This document shows positions 44,963 to 58,382 of a DNA stretch of 64,000 nucleotides, in pieces. Source of the stretch: Conus ventricosus (taxonomy: Eukaryota; Mollusca; Gastropoda; Neogastropoda; Conidae); contig CM031609.1 of assembly GCA_018398815.1 (NCBI GenBank), forward strand, positions 32,037,799-32,101,798, read 5' to 3'. The notes beneath the pieces are model-generated. The model worked only from the letters and a program-made list of their open reading frames with translations. It did no database searches and was not told the origin of the DNA. How positions within the stretch are numbered: the stretch's first letter is position 1; each line of letters begins with the position of its first letter. Both the position numbers and the translations under genes were made by a program.

Positions 44963-45822
44963 GATAACTATATCTTACGGTTCTCAAGTAAGGGGAAAGA
45001 CAACTACACTTGAAAAACAGAAACCGCGCGAATATGTCACGTCTCTTGGTGATCGACTGTGAGAAACAACAAATCAACAACGTCAACATACAATCTTTAT
45101 TAAAAACGAAAAATACCAAAAGACTCCCGTGACCAAGCTACTCTCACGGCCCCGCGCTCAAAAACAAGAGCAACAAGACAGTGAAGTTCACTTGTCAACA
45201 AAGAGCAACCAAACACTCAAAATAAAAGGTAATACATAAGGAGAAAATGTCAAGGCTGCTCCCACTCTGGCAACACCGCGCTCCACAACACGAGCAACAG
45301 TGCGGTGGGGCTCACCGACAAATAAATGACAGAAAGAATACGGAGAAAACAAAAAGTGACACTAACGTCCGATACACCCAACTGTACACAATAACCACCA
45401 GGTACAATTTTTGAAAGCGATCCAAGTGTCAGGTCGCGAACCTGGCAGTCGTCAAAATGAAAACCTAATCCGCCACTTGACCACGCTCACACTCTACGGA
45501 GCGGCTGAAGCGTCAAAATAGGAACATGACTAGTTACCTACAAAACAGGAATGGCAGACTGAGTGGCGACAGAAAGGCAAGTTTTACGGCCGTTTCTGCG
45601 TGAGGCACCCGGCGGAAAGAGGATGTCTGGACGCGGTCGATTCCCCGTCTCAACTCGATCCCCCACAGTCACACCAGATGTTCATACAGGCCACACGACC
45701 CTACACGCCAGAGTCACCCAGCCAGCCACCCACAAACAAACACGACAAACTGACTAAACGTATACGAAACAGACAGAACTGGACAAGCACTCCACGAAAC
45801 GAGAGAGACAGTCAGAACCCTT

Positions 45823-45847
45823 CAAATCCCGGACGAGGCCCCACATA
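45823..45847 (-). other. Primer binding site of element D (tRNA-Pro type)
   Basis: On the minus strand the bases right after the LTR read TATGTGGGGCCTCGTCCGGG and then ATTTGAA. CTCGTCCGGGAT matches the complement of a tRNA-Pro 3' end; the first bases are slightly different from TGGGGG. This sets the minus orientation and the LTR boundary at 45848. Confidence 0.6.
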
Positions 45848-47699
45848 TGTCACGACCGGCCCCTGGAGGTCGGCCCTGACAGGATCGGTCTAAAAGGGAG
45901 TGAAGGGAGTGACTGACCTCACACGCTCCGCAAGAGATCACACAAGAAAGATTACAATACAACATACCATTTATTCACACCAACGTACACCTAATCACAA
46001 ATAAGCATTTCAACACACACAACATACACATAGTCACAAATAAGCATTTCAACACACACAACATACACATAACCACAAATAAACATTTCAACACACACAT
46101 TCGTTTGTTCCTTCCGTTGTCCCCCACCCTTACCTCCCCAAAATTCACTGGGAGTATCATGTCCAATCGGGTGTCCCAAACCGGGTCTGTTCTTGAATAC
46201 AGTCTTTCAGTGCCGACACCCTCAGCCCACACCCCCACCACTTCCCTAATAGCACGACACAGAGTTAACCACACTTGCTTAGCTGTCACATGGGCTGCAT
46301 GAAGTCTGAAGACAGTGTGGAACACATCCCGCCGGACGAGGAGGTGGTCGTCAAAGGTCCCGGACAGGGGTAGGACCATCCAGTGAAGAACGCGTGCTCC
46401 TCACACACTGCGGCCTCAAGAACGTCAGGCCCGGGTGAAGCCAGCGGGAGGGAAAAAAGAAGGGAAAGGAACAGGAAAGGAAAGGGGTACTAGAACACCG
46501 CAGTCAGTATGGTATGAAATATGCTGCTAAATCCTAACAGCCACCCGCATGAAGGGCGAGGGGAGGTGTTTGCTGACTACATTAGTAGCACCAGCTCAAC
46601 ACAGACCTGAGCGTAAAACAGTAAACAACACAAATGAGGAATGTTCGCTAAAGGTCCTCTCACACGAGGCAGGCAAGAAATTACATCAAATTAACAGGCT
46701 GAAGAAAAGAATAGCAATTTATATCTCCATCCCTCCTTCACTGACGTTCAATGATCCCAACACATTTTCCTTTCTTAAGATTTGAAATAAAGAGTACAGC
46801 AATCATTACTTTACAACTGCCACCACATTTACAAATAATCATAATTTAATGGCACGATTACCCCCACATTTATAGTAACACTTCAAAATAATCACAGAAT
46901 TCTCAAACCACGCATCCAAACGTCTAATCGCGCGTACGCACGCTCGCAAACACAAAACACTCGTTCCCCTTGCACACACAAGCAGACGGTGGGCGAAGGA
47001 TATAAGACTGGCGATTGTGACCGGGGCGGACGAGTGAAACTAAGCAAGTCCCAACCCTAAATCACCAGGTTCTCCCCTATACCCACCGACTACCACATCA
47101 ACAGATGAATTGACAGGAGAGAGAAATATTGGATGTTAATTTTGAATGGCCAGGTTAAAGATCGAATTAACCAGAGAAAAGTGGTCTCAATCAATATTTC
47201 TTTTATAATTTTGAAAACAAAAAGAAATTGCGCAAAAGAGAAGAATTAGCCGCCTAACAACAAAAAAACCCCACGAAACACAAACTGATGCTTACCAGCT
47301 ACCGTGGGTGACCCAAGAAAATGGCGGGTCAGGCGACTCTCTGCCCTCTGTCCAGTTGAGAGAACCAGCCGAGCAGATGCGGAAACGCTGACATCCCTCC
47401 CCTACAGGCCGACTGCAGGAATGAAGGTACTGACTGTACCTTCGGCGATATGGTTGAGAACCAGAAGTGGAGCGGGCGCTCCCAGGGACATCTTCCGCAC
47501 AAGTGAAGAGAAAACCTTCCTAACCGTTGGCAGCAAACATGCCACCACACGTCACAGAGTGAGAATACCTCAAGCTAAGGGGAATGCTGCACGTGCGGCA
47601 GGTAAAAAGACAGGTGAGAGGCCGATCGAGACAGCCAGTTCAAGAGAAAGGCACCAGCCACACATGAACATGCAGGGTGAATTACACAGACAGTGAAAT

Positions 47700-47770
<71 letters not shown>

Positions 47771-47914
47771 TAAACCCAACCTGAGCTGAACAACATTAAG
47801 GTGCAAACACACTACAAGCCACATTAAGGGATTGATACACGACAACAACGACAAAAATAAATAAATACGTAATACTACAACCCAGGATGGACCAGCGTCA
47901 CAGGCCTCGTGACA
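45848..47914 (-). mobile_element. 5' LTR of element D (~2.07 kb)
   Basis: Bounded by TGTCACGA/TCGTGACA inverted ends. Includes (GA)n at 47698-47768. The 130-codon frame at 47304-47696 has no recognisable product. Its left 354 bp match the partial copy at 44404. Confidence 0.65.
47698..47768 (+). repeat. (GA)n microsatellite
   Basis: About 35 GA units inside the LTR of element D. Confidence 0.95.
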
Positions 47915-47988
47915 CAGGAGAGGTGTTTATGCTGCATTTCTTCTGGTTTGTATTCAAACTTAATCTGATCAATGTGTTCAGTATTAGC

Positions 47989-48024
47989 TGGATTCTTCTT
48001 CATGGTCTTTCAGAGCAGTGAGTG
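47989..48024 (+). pseudogene. UNC93A: Duplicated 3' end of the UNC93A-like exon
   Basis: TGGATTCTTCTTCATGGTCT...CAGTGAGTG matches 44245-44280, the end of exon 44008-44273 including its splice donor, with two substitutions in 36 bp. Upstream, weaker similarity may extend to about 47965. The copy sits 75 bp right of element D. No acceptor or earlier part of the exon is preserved, so it looks like the relic of a tandem exon duplication. Confidence 0.65.
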
Positions 48025-48526
48025 TTCTGGGTGGGCTGGGATGTGGTTTAGTCACTCGAGTGTGACCTGAGATGACCAGGCAAAACAAATAAACAAACAT
48101 ACAAAATGAAAGAAGGAAATATAAAAGAGATATCAGTGCGCATGATCAAGACAGTATTATAGTGTACCACGTTGGTGTATAACATCTTTTTTTCTTTTAT
48201 AATGTGTATTAGAGATAGCTTTGATAGATTTCAGCCAATGTGCGGGGTATGAGACTTTCTTTCAGGAAATTTTATCGTGGTTAAAAGCCCCACTCTTCTC
48301 TTTTACATCCATTTCACACTGAGCTGACCCAAAAGATTCTGACGCGGGATTGGCAGACGGCGACATGTTTTCAACAGGAACCACAACCAAGTGTTGGCTT
48401 ACTAACATTTGTGTGAAATAGGTTTACCTTGCAGCATTGTTCAAAGTTAAGAGACAATTGTATAGGAGTATTTTATGAAGAAATGGGCAATCTAAGTGCG
48501 ACAGCCTTCATTGTTAGCATTACGTA
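48025..48526. other. Unassigned intron stretch
   Basis: AT-rich sequence with no recognised repeat or coding signal. Confidence 0.4.
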
Positions 48527-49030
48527 AGGAGACCACAGAGATTTCAACAACTACTGGGGCATCTCCCTCCTCAGCATCCTCGGAAGAGCGTTCGCCCGAT
48601 TCGCCCTGACGCACCTGCAGACCCTAGCCTCCCGCATCTATCCATGGTCCCAGTGTGGCTTCAGAGCGGCCGGTCAACAGTAGATACGATCTTCTCACTA
48701 CGCCAGCTGCAGGAGAAGTGTCACGAGCAACAGATGCCCTTCTACATCGCCTTCATAGATCTGACAAGGCGTTTGACTTGGTCAGCCGGACGCTACTGCA
48801 GAAGATCGGCTGCCCCCCACACTTGTTTGCGGTTCTCACCTCGTTCTACGAGAACATGCACAGCACAGTCTGCTTCAACGGTGCAACATCTGAGGCCTTT
48901 CCAGTTAGCAGCGGCGTGAAACAGGGCTGCATCCTTGCGCCGATGCTCTTCAGTATTTTCTTCTCCATGCTCCTTCAGTACGCCTTCCAGGATTGCAGCA
49001 AGGATTCTCGCTTCGTCGTCTGCAAAGAGG
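48527..49030 (+). pseudogene. LINE reverse transcriptase fragment (LINE 2)
   Basis: RT motifs without ends: DFNNYWGISLLSILGRAFAR, YPWSQCGFRAGRSTVDTIFS, FYIAFIDLTKAFDLVSR-type motif A (one frame change at about 48760), SSGVKQGCILAPMLFSIFF (48910-48970). It has neither the YADD box nor an endonuclease. Truncated at both sides, in the intron of the UNC93A-like gene. Confidence 0.8.
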
Positions 49031-49146
49031 AAGTCACGCAGGCGCCTCAGCCTGAAGAGATAACAGATGACATTTTAGCTTTGGACGGATTTGGTGTGCC
49101 ACTGAGAATGGACAGAGACAAGTGCGTGACAGAGAAATCAAAGGGG

Positions 49147-49176
49147 TGGGGGGGGGGGGGGGGGGGGGGGGGGGGG
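49147..49176 (+). repeat. G run at LINE junction
   Basis: About 30 G with no interruption between two LINE fragments. A run this long is often misassembled. Confidence 0.8.
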
Positions 49177-49189
49177 TGTATGGATGTGA

Positions 49190-51941
49190 GCGAGAAGTGG
49201 TATAACAGTGAGAACGTTAAAGTGCGTCGTCAACAAGTGTGTACGCGTGATGTTGAACTTTTAACAGTGTCACTGCGACCGAAATACCTGCCACGCGAGT
49301 TTGGACAGCTCTTCATGACTGTTGTTTTCGTGCCACCATCCGCAAATACTGCACGTGCAGCCGCAGAAATCACGGACTCTGTTCACGCTCTGCAGGCCAT
49401 TTCACCTGACGCACCGTGCTTTATCCTCGGCGATTTTAATGACTGAGACCTCAACTCAAACCTGCCTTCTTTTAAACAATATGTGTCATGTTTTACAAGA
49501 AAGGATAAAATACTTCATTTATGTTACTGTAATATACCATCTGCATACAAGTCTGTTCAGCTCCCCTCCTGTTGGTCAGTCTGATCACAATACCATTCAT
49601 CTCTTGCCAGATTACAGACCAAAAGTGAAAACATAACCTATCACTAAAAAGCAAGTGCAGTGTTGGACACAAGAAAGTGTTGATAAATTACAGGCTTGTT
49701 TTGAATGTACAGATTGGAACTTGTTTTTAAATTCTAGTTTTGACATTAACGAAGCCACTGATGTTATTTCAAACTACATTTCTTTCTGTGAACACGTGAT
49801 TGTACCTACTAAAACTATCAAAATATTTCCCAACAACAAACCTTGGGTTACAAAATCTCTGAAAATAACTCTAAATGAGAAAAAAAAGCTTTTCAATCAA
49901 GCAATAAAAGCGATCGTAAGGTTGTACAAAAGAAACTGCAAATAGGGATTGAAGAATCAAAGAAGAGCTTACAAGAGAAAAATAGAAAATTTGTTCCAGA
50001 CTGGAATTATGCGAGATGCATGGAAAGGAATAAAGATTTTATCAGGTTCAGAAAAATATTCAAATCAAAATATTAGTAACAAAAAACAAAAACAAAAACA
50101 AAACAAACAAAAAAAGCAAAAGAACAGAAGCAATTTGCAGAAAAGCTAAACGATTTTTACTGTAGATTTGATAATAAAGATTTTAGTAAAGAATTAAAGG
50201 AAGTGAAGGAAGAACTCCAAAGCATTGTTAAAAAAGATTTTGATGGAAATGATTCTGTTGTGATTGAGGAAAATAATGTTAAGTCTTTTTTCAAACGTTT
50301 AAATGTGAGAAAGGCAATGGGCCCTGATAATATCTGTGGAAAATTGTTGAAGGTGTGTGCTTCTCCGCTCTCCTATGTTTACAGTCGTTTGTTTACCTGA
50401 TCACTAAGAGAATGCATAATTCCTGTTTTATGGAAAAATGTCACTGTATGTCCTGTTCCCAAAAAACGCAATCCAAGCTGTTTAAATGATTACTGACCAG
50501 TTGCCCTCACATCTGTTGCAATGAAATGTCTTGAAAGAATTGTCCTCTGTTCTGTTTTAAGATACCACACAGTACCAAGACTCGTTTCAGTTCGCATATA
50601 AACAGAACAGATCAACGGATGATACCACACTCACACTTCTCCATCTTGCGTTTTCCACCTCGAAAAACCTGCCTCCTTTGTACGCATTCTTTTTATTGAT
50701 TTCTCATCAGCATTCAACACCATACAACCACATTTGATGGCAAAGAAACTCATTAACATAAATGTGTGTAACAAGCTCATTCTTTGTGGATGATTGATTT
50801 TCTAACACAAAGGACACAGTCTATCAATATTAAAGTGTAGTTTCGTCTTCCAGAGTCATTTCAACTGGCGCACCTCAGGGTACTGTTTTATCTCCAGTGT
50901 TGTTTTTTTTAACTCTGTACACAAATGATTGTTCAGGAAGGGATTCGATTTTGTACATTAAATATTCAGATGACTCAGCACTTTAGGATCTTTCCAACTC
51001 TGACTCTGTTTACTTCAAGGAGGTTCAAAGATTTGTTGACTGGTGAAGAATCCAAAAGTTGTACCACCGCTTTTTATCAAAGGTGCTGAAGTAGAACGTG
51101 TTGAATCGTACAAATATTTAGGAACTTTTATAAATAATAAGCTGAATTGTAAATCCCATGTTGATTATGTCCACAAACAATGTCAAACCAGATTGTATTG
51201 TCTTCGAAAGCTGCGATCATTTCATGTGAATACTGACATTCTTCTGACATTTTTATTCATGCTTCTTGGAATCTGTTTTAACTTTCTCATTATGTGTTGG
51301 TATGGTGGGTTGACTGTGAAGAGTAAAATGTGCTTGAGAAATTGGTGAACGTGGGAGGAAAAATTGTTGGTGGGAGACAAAAAAGGTCTGAGTGACCTGT
51401 ACAGGTGCCGTGTTGTTTGTAAAGCGAAGAAGATTGCATGTGACCAGACCCACGTTCTTGCAAATCAGTATGACCTTCTTCAGTCAGGACGAAGATATCG
51501 ATCGGTGAAATGCAAAAGTGTCAGATTTAAACAAAGTGTTATTCCCCTGTCCATTGATTTTTTGAATGGAGGTGATGTCTAATTGCTTTTTAACTATGGA
51601 TTATTGTTACATTTTGTTTTATAAAGGTACATATAATTTAAACTGAGAGTGAGCGTACTGTTGCATTTAGATAACAAAGATTTGTGTTATTTTAGTTTTA
51701 AATTTCATCTTAGAATGTATAGTCAAATGCGTTGTAGGAATGTAATTTTATATGGTATTATTTTCATATTATGCAGTCACCTTGAAATCCAAATTCTTTT
51801 ATATGAATGTATGTCATATGTGACAAAATGGGTGATGTGACAAAATCATTATTTATGTGCTGCGAATGTGTGTGACCACAAACTAATTTCTCGAATTGAG
51901 ATAATAAAGTTGACTTGACTTGACTTGACTTGACTTGACTT
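49190..51941 (+). mobile_element. CR1/Rex1-like LINE remnant (LINE 3)
   Basis: Endonuclease: VVFVPPSANTARAAAEI and CFILGDFND (49320-49443). Linker region: CWTQESVDKLQACFECTDWN (from 49658) and IFPNNKPWVTKSLKITLNEK. RT: RKAMGPDNICGKLLKVCASP (from 50310), CPVPKKRNPS (from about 50452), FAYKQNRSTDDTTLTLLHLA and LFIDFSSAFNTIQPHLM (50690-50740). The later part has many stops. The 3' end is ATTGAGATAATAAAG followed by (TTGAC)n at 51910-51941, the short tandem repeat tail usual for CR1/L2-type LINEs. Inactive. Confidence 0.85.
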
Positions 51942-51959
51942 AATTGTCCAGGGGCAAAA

Positions 51960-52490
51960 GGTAGAAGGAGTGTATATTATGAGAAATGTTCAGGCAGTCA
52001 CTGGTATTCACAGTTTTTCCCACAGCCATGTGCTAGAGGAGAGAGGTATTAGAAGCAGTCCAATCATTCATGCTATCCATCTTCCTTGTTCTGCTTCCGG
52101 GACGTCAACTTTTGGTTGTACTCTATACAATATTCTTAAACAAGGAGTAAAGGCGAGATATTACTGGCGGCAGATAAGTGCCAGGGATCGTTTCTGTCTA
52201 CCAGCAAATTTACTGGCTGGCTGCAAGATAGTTTGTATGCTCACTCGCCTTACATTTCGCGTACAGGAGAAGTCCTCCAACGCATTTATTCTCCAGTTCC
52301 TGTATTTTAGGCTGCAAATCTGCTTGCTCCAAATCTGTCGTGCTCATCTGTCACATCCATACAGAAAAATGGAGATCAGCAGTGTTACGCAAACGTTTGT
52401 TTCAGGTGGTAGACCTATTCCAAATAGCACTGAATCTTGTCATGGTGAACAAAGCTAGACCGAGCCTCATTTTGACCTACTTTGTTGAAC
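51960..52490 (-). pseudogene. LINE RT C-terminal fragment, minus strand (LINE 4)
   Basis: Read on the minus strand: WNRSTT...NKRLRNTADLHFSV (about 52430-52350), ADLQPKIQELENKC (52330-52290) and the region that ends like RGRGRQR..WMDNIKEWT in related elements (52080-52050). This is the conserved C-terminal part of many animal LINE reverse transcriptases. Only the end of the ORF remains, with frame changes. Confidence 0.6.
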
Positions 52491-52700
52491 CTACGTTTTT
52501 TGTCCAGCAGTAAGTCATAACACTTATAATGGTCCACTTCTTTTTGTGGCTACAGCGTTATATTTGATTTCTTTTTTTCTTCTTGTGTTTGAAACTGTTT
52601 CTCAGCACTTCTCCACTGAATTTGTTGGCAGAAGCCAGCTCTTCCTGCCTAGCTGCCTGTTCGCATTTTGCGGTTCTAGCTGTGCTCACGTGCTGTGCAG

Positions 52701-52846
52701 GTCAGGTCTGGGGTAACCTGATCGCCTCCCTAGTTCTGGAGAGCAAGCCTGAGAGCAACGGCACAGAGGAGGATGCAGTGTGTGGACCAGACTTTCTTCC
52801 CAAGACAGCGACCAATAACACTGGATTCACGCAGCCTGATAAGTTG
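52701..52846 (+). CDS. UNC93A: UNC-93 homolog A-like, exon with TM5 end and glycosylated loop
   Basis: Acceptor CTGTGCAG|GTCAG and donor TTG|GTAAAT. Two bases complete a Ser codon with the last base of the previous exon. Encodes QVWGNLIASLVLE, the VWGNLISS-type motif, followed by a polar loop with two N-glycosylation sequons (NGT and NNT) and Cys in VCGPDF. Ends in phase 0 (QPDKL). In UNC93A this loop faces the outside of the cell. Confidence 0.92.
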
Positions 52847-52859
52847 GTAAATACCGTCT

Positions 52860-52935
52860 GTGCATTCGTTCATTCGTTCGTTTATTCGCTCGTTCGTTCA
52901 TTTATTCATTCATCTGTTCGTCCATTCGTTCATTT
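52860..52935 (+). repeat. (TTCR)n microsatellite
   Basis: TTCATTCGTTCGTTTATTCG-like units just after the exon donor. Confidence 0.85.
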
Positions 52936-53116
52936 TCGTTGACAGGAAATTATAAGAACAAATGTCTGCATGTTTGTTTTTTCAATTAAAAAAACCCACA
53001 TTTATGTGAGTGTGTATGTGCATGAAAAATGCATAGATATTTACGATGTGTTGTTTCTTTGTTCAGACCAACCTGTTTCTTTGTTAGGACCAACCAAGAC
53101 ACACAACATATTTGAC

Positions 53117-53175
53117 ACACACACACACGCACGCACGCACGCGCGCGCGCGCGCGCGCACGCACACACACACACA

Positions 53176-53249
<74 letters not shown>

Positions 53250-53300
53250 GCAAGCACGCACGCACGTATGCACGCACGCACACACATGCGCGCGCGCGTA

Positions 53301-53366
<66 letters not shown>
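53117..53366 (+). repeat. (CA)n with (CG)n islands
   Basis: CA and CACG units with GCGC stretches at about 53141-53158, 53235-53250 and 53288-53303. Long frames in it are repeat translation. Confidence 0.95.
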
Positions 53367-53367
<1 letters not shown>

Positions 53368-53439
53368 CCGAAGCCGTATATTTGAGATAAAAATCTGCTC
53401 TGAAAATCAAATTTCAAAATGATGCAATGGCAGTAAGGA

Positions 53440-55490
53440 ACATGACTTCTGCACGTTTAGGGGAAACTTTTCAGCTTTGTCATTGGTACGACGCTGACAA
53501 AATCTTTCATGTATACATTCTTGGATGTATCAGTTCAGAAAGGGAGCACTCCAGGAGTGTATGGCTGTGCAAGGCATACCTTTATGATTTGGGAAGCAAT
53601 CTAAGGAGTTGAGGCGGGGAAGAGACCCGACGTGACGTGGTTCGAGTAAATGCACATGGATCAGTTCTACACAAGATGATTCAACTGGTCCTCAAAATGC
53701 ATCATGTCCTGAAGAACATTCGAGAAATGCTAAACATGCATTTCATGCCTTTCAATAAGATTCTCCACAAAGGAATGCACATGGACTAGATCAGTCTAGA
53801 AGCTGGCGTAGCAGCGGGCTATGCAATTTCTCCGGTACTGTTTGTGTTGGCAATGGAGGTCATCTTGAAAGAAGCCACGAGCCACCCAGGTTCAGCAGAA
53901 CTCGGGAATGGATGCCAAATGCCCCTTCTACAAACTTTCTTAAATAATTTAATACTAAAGCATCCAAACGAAATAGTTGCTTCATGCAGGATGAGCATTA
54001 AAACTAAAATCCCAGGCGGAAAGAAAAACTAGCTGAAAAATCATGTTCTCCGCTGGTAGCTAAGCCAACCCAACAAAGACAGAAGAACCTGCCAAGTTCG
54101 TTGGGAGGTGCTATGATGACTCCTTGAAAGATATAGAAAGAGAGAAGGAAACCAAGCTAATGGCTGAAGAAAGTTTGCAGATAAGACACTAGTCTGGTCT
54201 CCATGGCAAGGAGATCTATTGCCTGCAATTTATCCTGATCCAAAGCTCCTCTGGCCTTCCAGTGTGTATAATATCAACCCTAGCTCAGTGGAATTAATAT
54301 ACGCTAAAATCAATAAATACATAAGAAAACGGCTTGGCGACTCGCCTTATCTCACTAGTATTGCGCTCTGTTGTCACCAAACGAAGCCAAAATCACCCCT
54401 GAAATCCACCCTCGAGGAATACAAACTGAGAAAAGCAAGGTTACTTACCGTGCTTGAGGACTCGGGAGACAAAGTTGAGAGATAAATATATCCCACGCTA
54501 AAGACTGGCAGACAGTAAAAAGTTCAGGAGGCAGTGGACGTGGCAAAGGGAAACCACAATATCAGAGAAATAATTGGACACACACAAACCAGAAGACAGG
54601 GAGTAGGTTCAACAGAAATGAAGTGGTGGTCAAAGGCAAAAGGGGAAAGCAAAGACAGACATGGTACTACAGGAGCTGAAGAAAAAAATAGGATGCCAGG
54701 AGAATCCGGAAGGCAGTCCAGAAAGGCCAACAGGGGTAATGGACTACGTTGGAAAACGCACTCAAAAGTCTTGGCTGGGGTGATACGTGGCATATGGCTC
54801 CTCTTAGGATAAGCTTCGTCTCAAATCTGTATAAGACCACCTACCCTCAAGTTCAAACATGGTGAAATGAGGCAAATCAGATGAGCCTGCAAGCCTGTTC
54901 AGTTGGGCAAACAAACAGTGGGACATGTCCTGAGTTCGTGCAAAGCACTGCTGACCCAGGGATGGTACACATGGAGACAACCAAGTGCTTAAGGAGATTG
55001 ACCATGCGTCAGCACTGCCAGAGGAAACACAACGCCACTAGATAATCCAGCGACAATATTCTACACAACAGGAGGCCACAAATTATGGTCTGGAAAGCTA
55101 TGACATCAAGATCATGATAGATCGATTAATAAGATATAGTGGATGGATGGGAGTGAACAGCACACTATCCACTCAGGGAAAACCATCCAGAGATCATGAG
55201 AAAGAGAACCGTGACGTTGGATCTATTTCTCACTCAAGTTAATCAACACAAATGATTCTGATGCAGAATGGAGAAAGCTCACATCTACAAGGCTTAGCCA
55301 AAGTTCTTACCACAGAGGCTGGAGCAAGGCAGTACCGAACTGTAGGCTCATTAGCCTATGACCTCATGTCACAGCTCTCGATTTCTGATAAAAAGAGGAC
55401 CAGAGCCCTAAAAGCAATTGCAGAGGCAGCTGAAAAGGGGTCCAGCTGGATCTGGTCGAGAAGGAACAAAAATAAACGTCATAAGACTTA
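53440..55490 (+). mobile_element. Decayed LINE with R2-like RT and possible restriction-like endonuclease (LINE 5)
   Basis: RT part: AISPVLFVLAMEVILKEATS (53830-53885) and GNGCQMPLLQTFLNN (the box that normally carries the catalytic Asp pair is changed). Then PKLLWPSSVYNINPSSVELI and KINKYIRKRLGDSPYLTSIA (54240-54370), PLKSTLEEYKLRKARLLTVL (54400-54465), KWWSKAKGES (54625), a Cys-rich segment HVLSSCKALLTQGWYTWR (54920-54980) and the end KKRTRALKAIAEAAEKGSSW (to about 55490). I recognise this from coding remnants in molluscs and corals. A C-terminal nuclease of the R2 type is likely but too damaged to prove. Many stops. Confidence 0.65.
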
Positions 55491-55494
55491 AATT

Positions 55495-56052
55495 TCCCAA
55501 CATAGAACAGATGTCTGATAGGTATTTGGGTAAAACGTCCATAAAAAAAGCATGCCTTTAGACGCCTACCCGTTCAAGAGTTGCAGACTTAAACTCTGCC
55601 AGTGCCAAAAATATTTTTGACAGTAGAAGGACATCTAGTAGTCATGATCTGGATGCGGCCTGGCCCCTGTAGAGTCCAAGGAGTTTAGGCCCGAAATACT
55701 TATTTGAGGTTTGTTTGTTAGATTTTTTCCTCTCTGAAAACCTTCTCTGTGATGCTCTCCCTAGAGTTTCCTCACTAATTTCGTGAGGAGTCAAGAAGTA
55801 GACACATAAGTAAACATATAATTACCAGTTCATACACCAGAGTTTTATAATCTTTGTCAAAGAACACAGACAATAGTTCAAATACTAAGAATATCACGGT
55901 TGCTTGCCTGTAGTCTGTCATTTTCCTTCTTGGGCGGAAGGTGGGAGGGGTGGTAGTGGTGGTGGTGGTGTTAAGATGCATATTCAGTGGTAAGCGTGAT
56001 TGCACAACAAGAGAGACAACAGCTGTGTAAACCATATTCTAATGGGTTTCAG
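55495..56052. other. Intron stretch before the next exon
   Basis: No recognised repeat apart from a short (GGT)n at 55953-55970. Ends in acceptor AATGGGTTTCAG. Confidence 0.5.
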
Positions 56053-56292
56053 GTCCGGAACTTGTGCATCATCTACCTGGTATGTGCTGCAACAGCCGTG
56101 GTGATCATCAGTTTCCTACTGGATCCCATCAAACTGGACAAGGAGACGTCAATGGAGGACCGTAAGCTGTCCCCTAAACTGCTGGTGGCCACAGGGAAGC
56201 ACCTCATATCCTCCCCGGCCCAGATGCTGCTCATTCCCCTGACTGCATACAGCGGGGTGGAGCAGGCCTTCATCGGCGGCGACTACACGCAG
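56053..56292 (+). CDS. UNC93A: UNC-93 homolog A-like, exon with TM6-TM7
   Basis: Acceptor GGGTTTCAG|GTC and donor CAG|GTCAGC. Eighty codons, phase 0 at both ends. Encodes RNLCIIYLVCAATAVVIISF (TM6), a charged cytosolic loop (DPIKLDKETSMEDRKL), then KHLISSPAQMLLIPLTAYSG and VEQAFIGGDYTQ (TM7), a conserved feature of UNC93A (…LLPLYSG.QQ.F...YT). Confidence 0.93.
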
Positions 56293-57686
<1,394 letters not shown>

Positions 57687-58382
57687 ATGCAACTTGATGT
57701 ATGAGTATGTTCTGTATGCATTTGTTTTTATGGTTATGTGTCTATAAGGGAGAGAGTGGATGGGTTTGGAAAATAGGGTGTGGGTGGGAGGGGTGTACAC
57801 GCGTAGACGTTGTGTTTCGGCACTTCTAACATCTCCTAAGAACTCGACACCAAAGTGAGCAAGTATCAAGTACATACGGGACGAGAGGTGATTCAAACCA
57901 AAGGAAAATGATGATCACCAGCCTCAGACAACGTCCAGCAATCAGCATCACATTGGACAGACAGAGACTGGAGGAAATGGACCACATCCTGTACTCAGAG
58001 TCTCCAAACTGTGCAAAGAAGCTACGACAAGGGAAGAAGTCAAGACAAACCTCCGCCTGACTAAGGCTACCCTGCCAAGACTCACACTCATCCGGAAGAT
58101 CAATCAACCAGATTCACAATGAACATGAGACACTGCATCTCACCGATGGTAGGCATTCCTCTGAGAACAATCTTTTAAAGGATTTGTAACCGCTTCAGTC
58201 CCCTGAAAACCAGCAGCCCTAGAGGCCGTCAAGGAGATGGGTCAGCAGGTGAGCCTTCCCGGAAAACCGCCAATAGCCCAAAGTCACAAGGCCCGCAGGA
58301 TGAGTCGCAGAGTCCCAGAGGCCACCAGCAAACCGGTGGAAGTAGAGGCACAAAGGGGAATGACGAACGTGACGGCACTCCT

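Larger units (their letters stand above)
44399..47919 (-). mobile_element. Element D: internally deleted LTR retrotransposon
   Basis: Minus strand, 44404-47914, ends TGTCACGA/TCGTGACA. Coding order from the right: a long LTR (47914 to 45848), PBS, leader, start of gag (44962), then a deletion that joins gag to the last ~357 bp of a second LTR (44761 to 44404). The flanks caaga/cagga would be a 5-bp target duplication with one mismatch. It lies in the intron after exon 44008-44273. All of pol is lost. Confidence 0.7.

Noticed and set aside
44404..47914. Element D as a DNA transposon with TGTCACGA inverted ends
   Set aside because: The internal direct repeat and the primer-binding-like sequence next to it fit an LTR element better.
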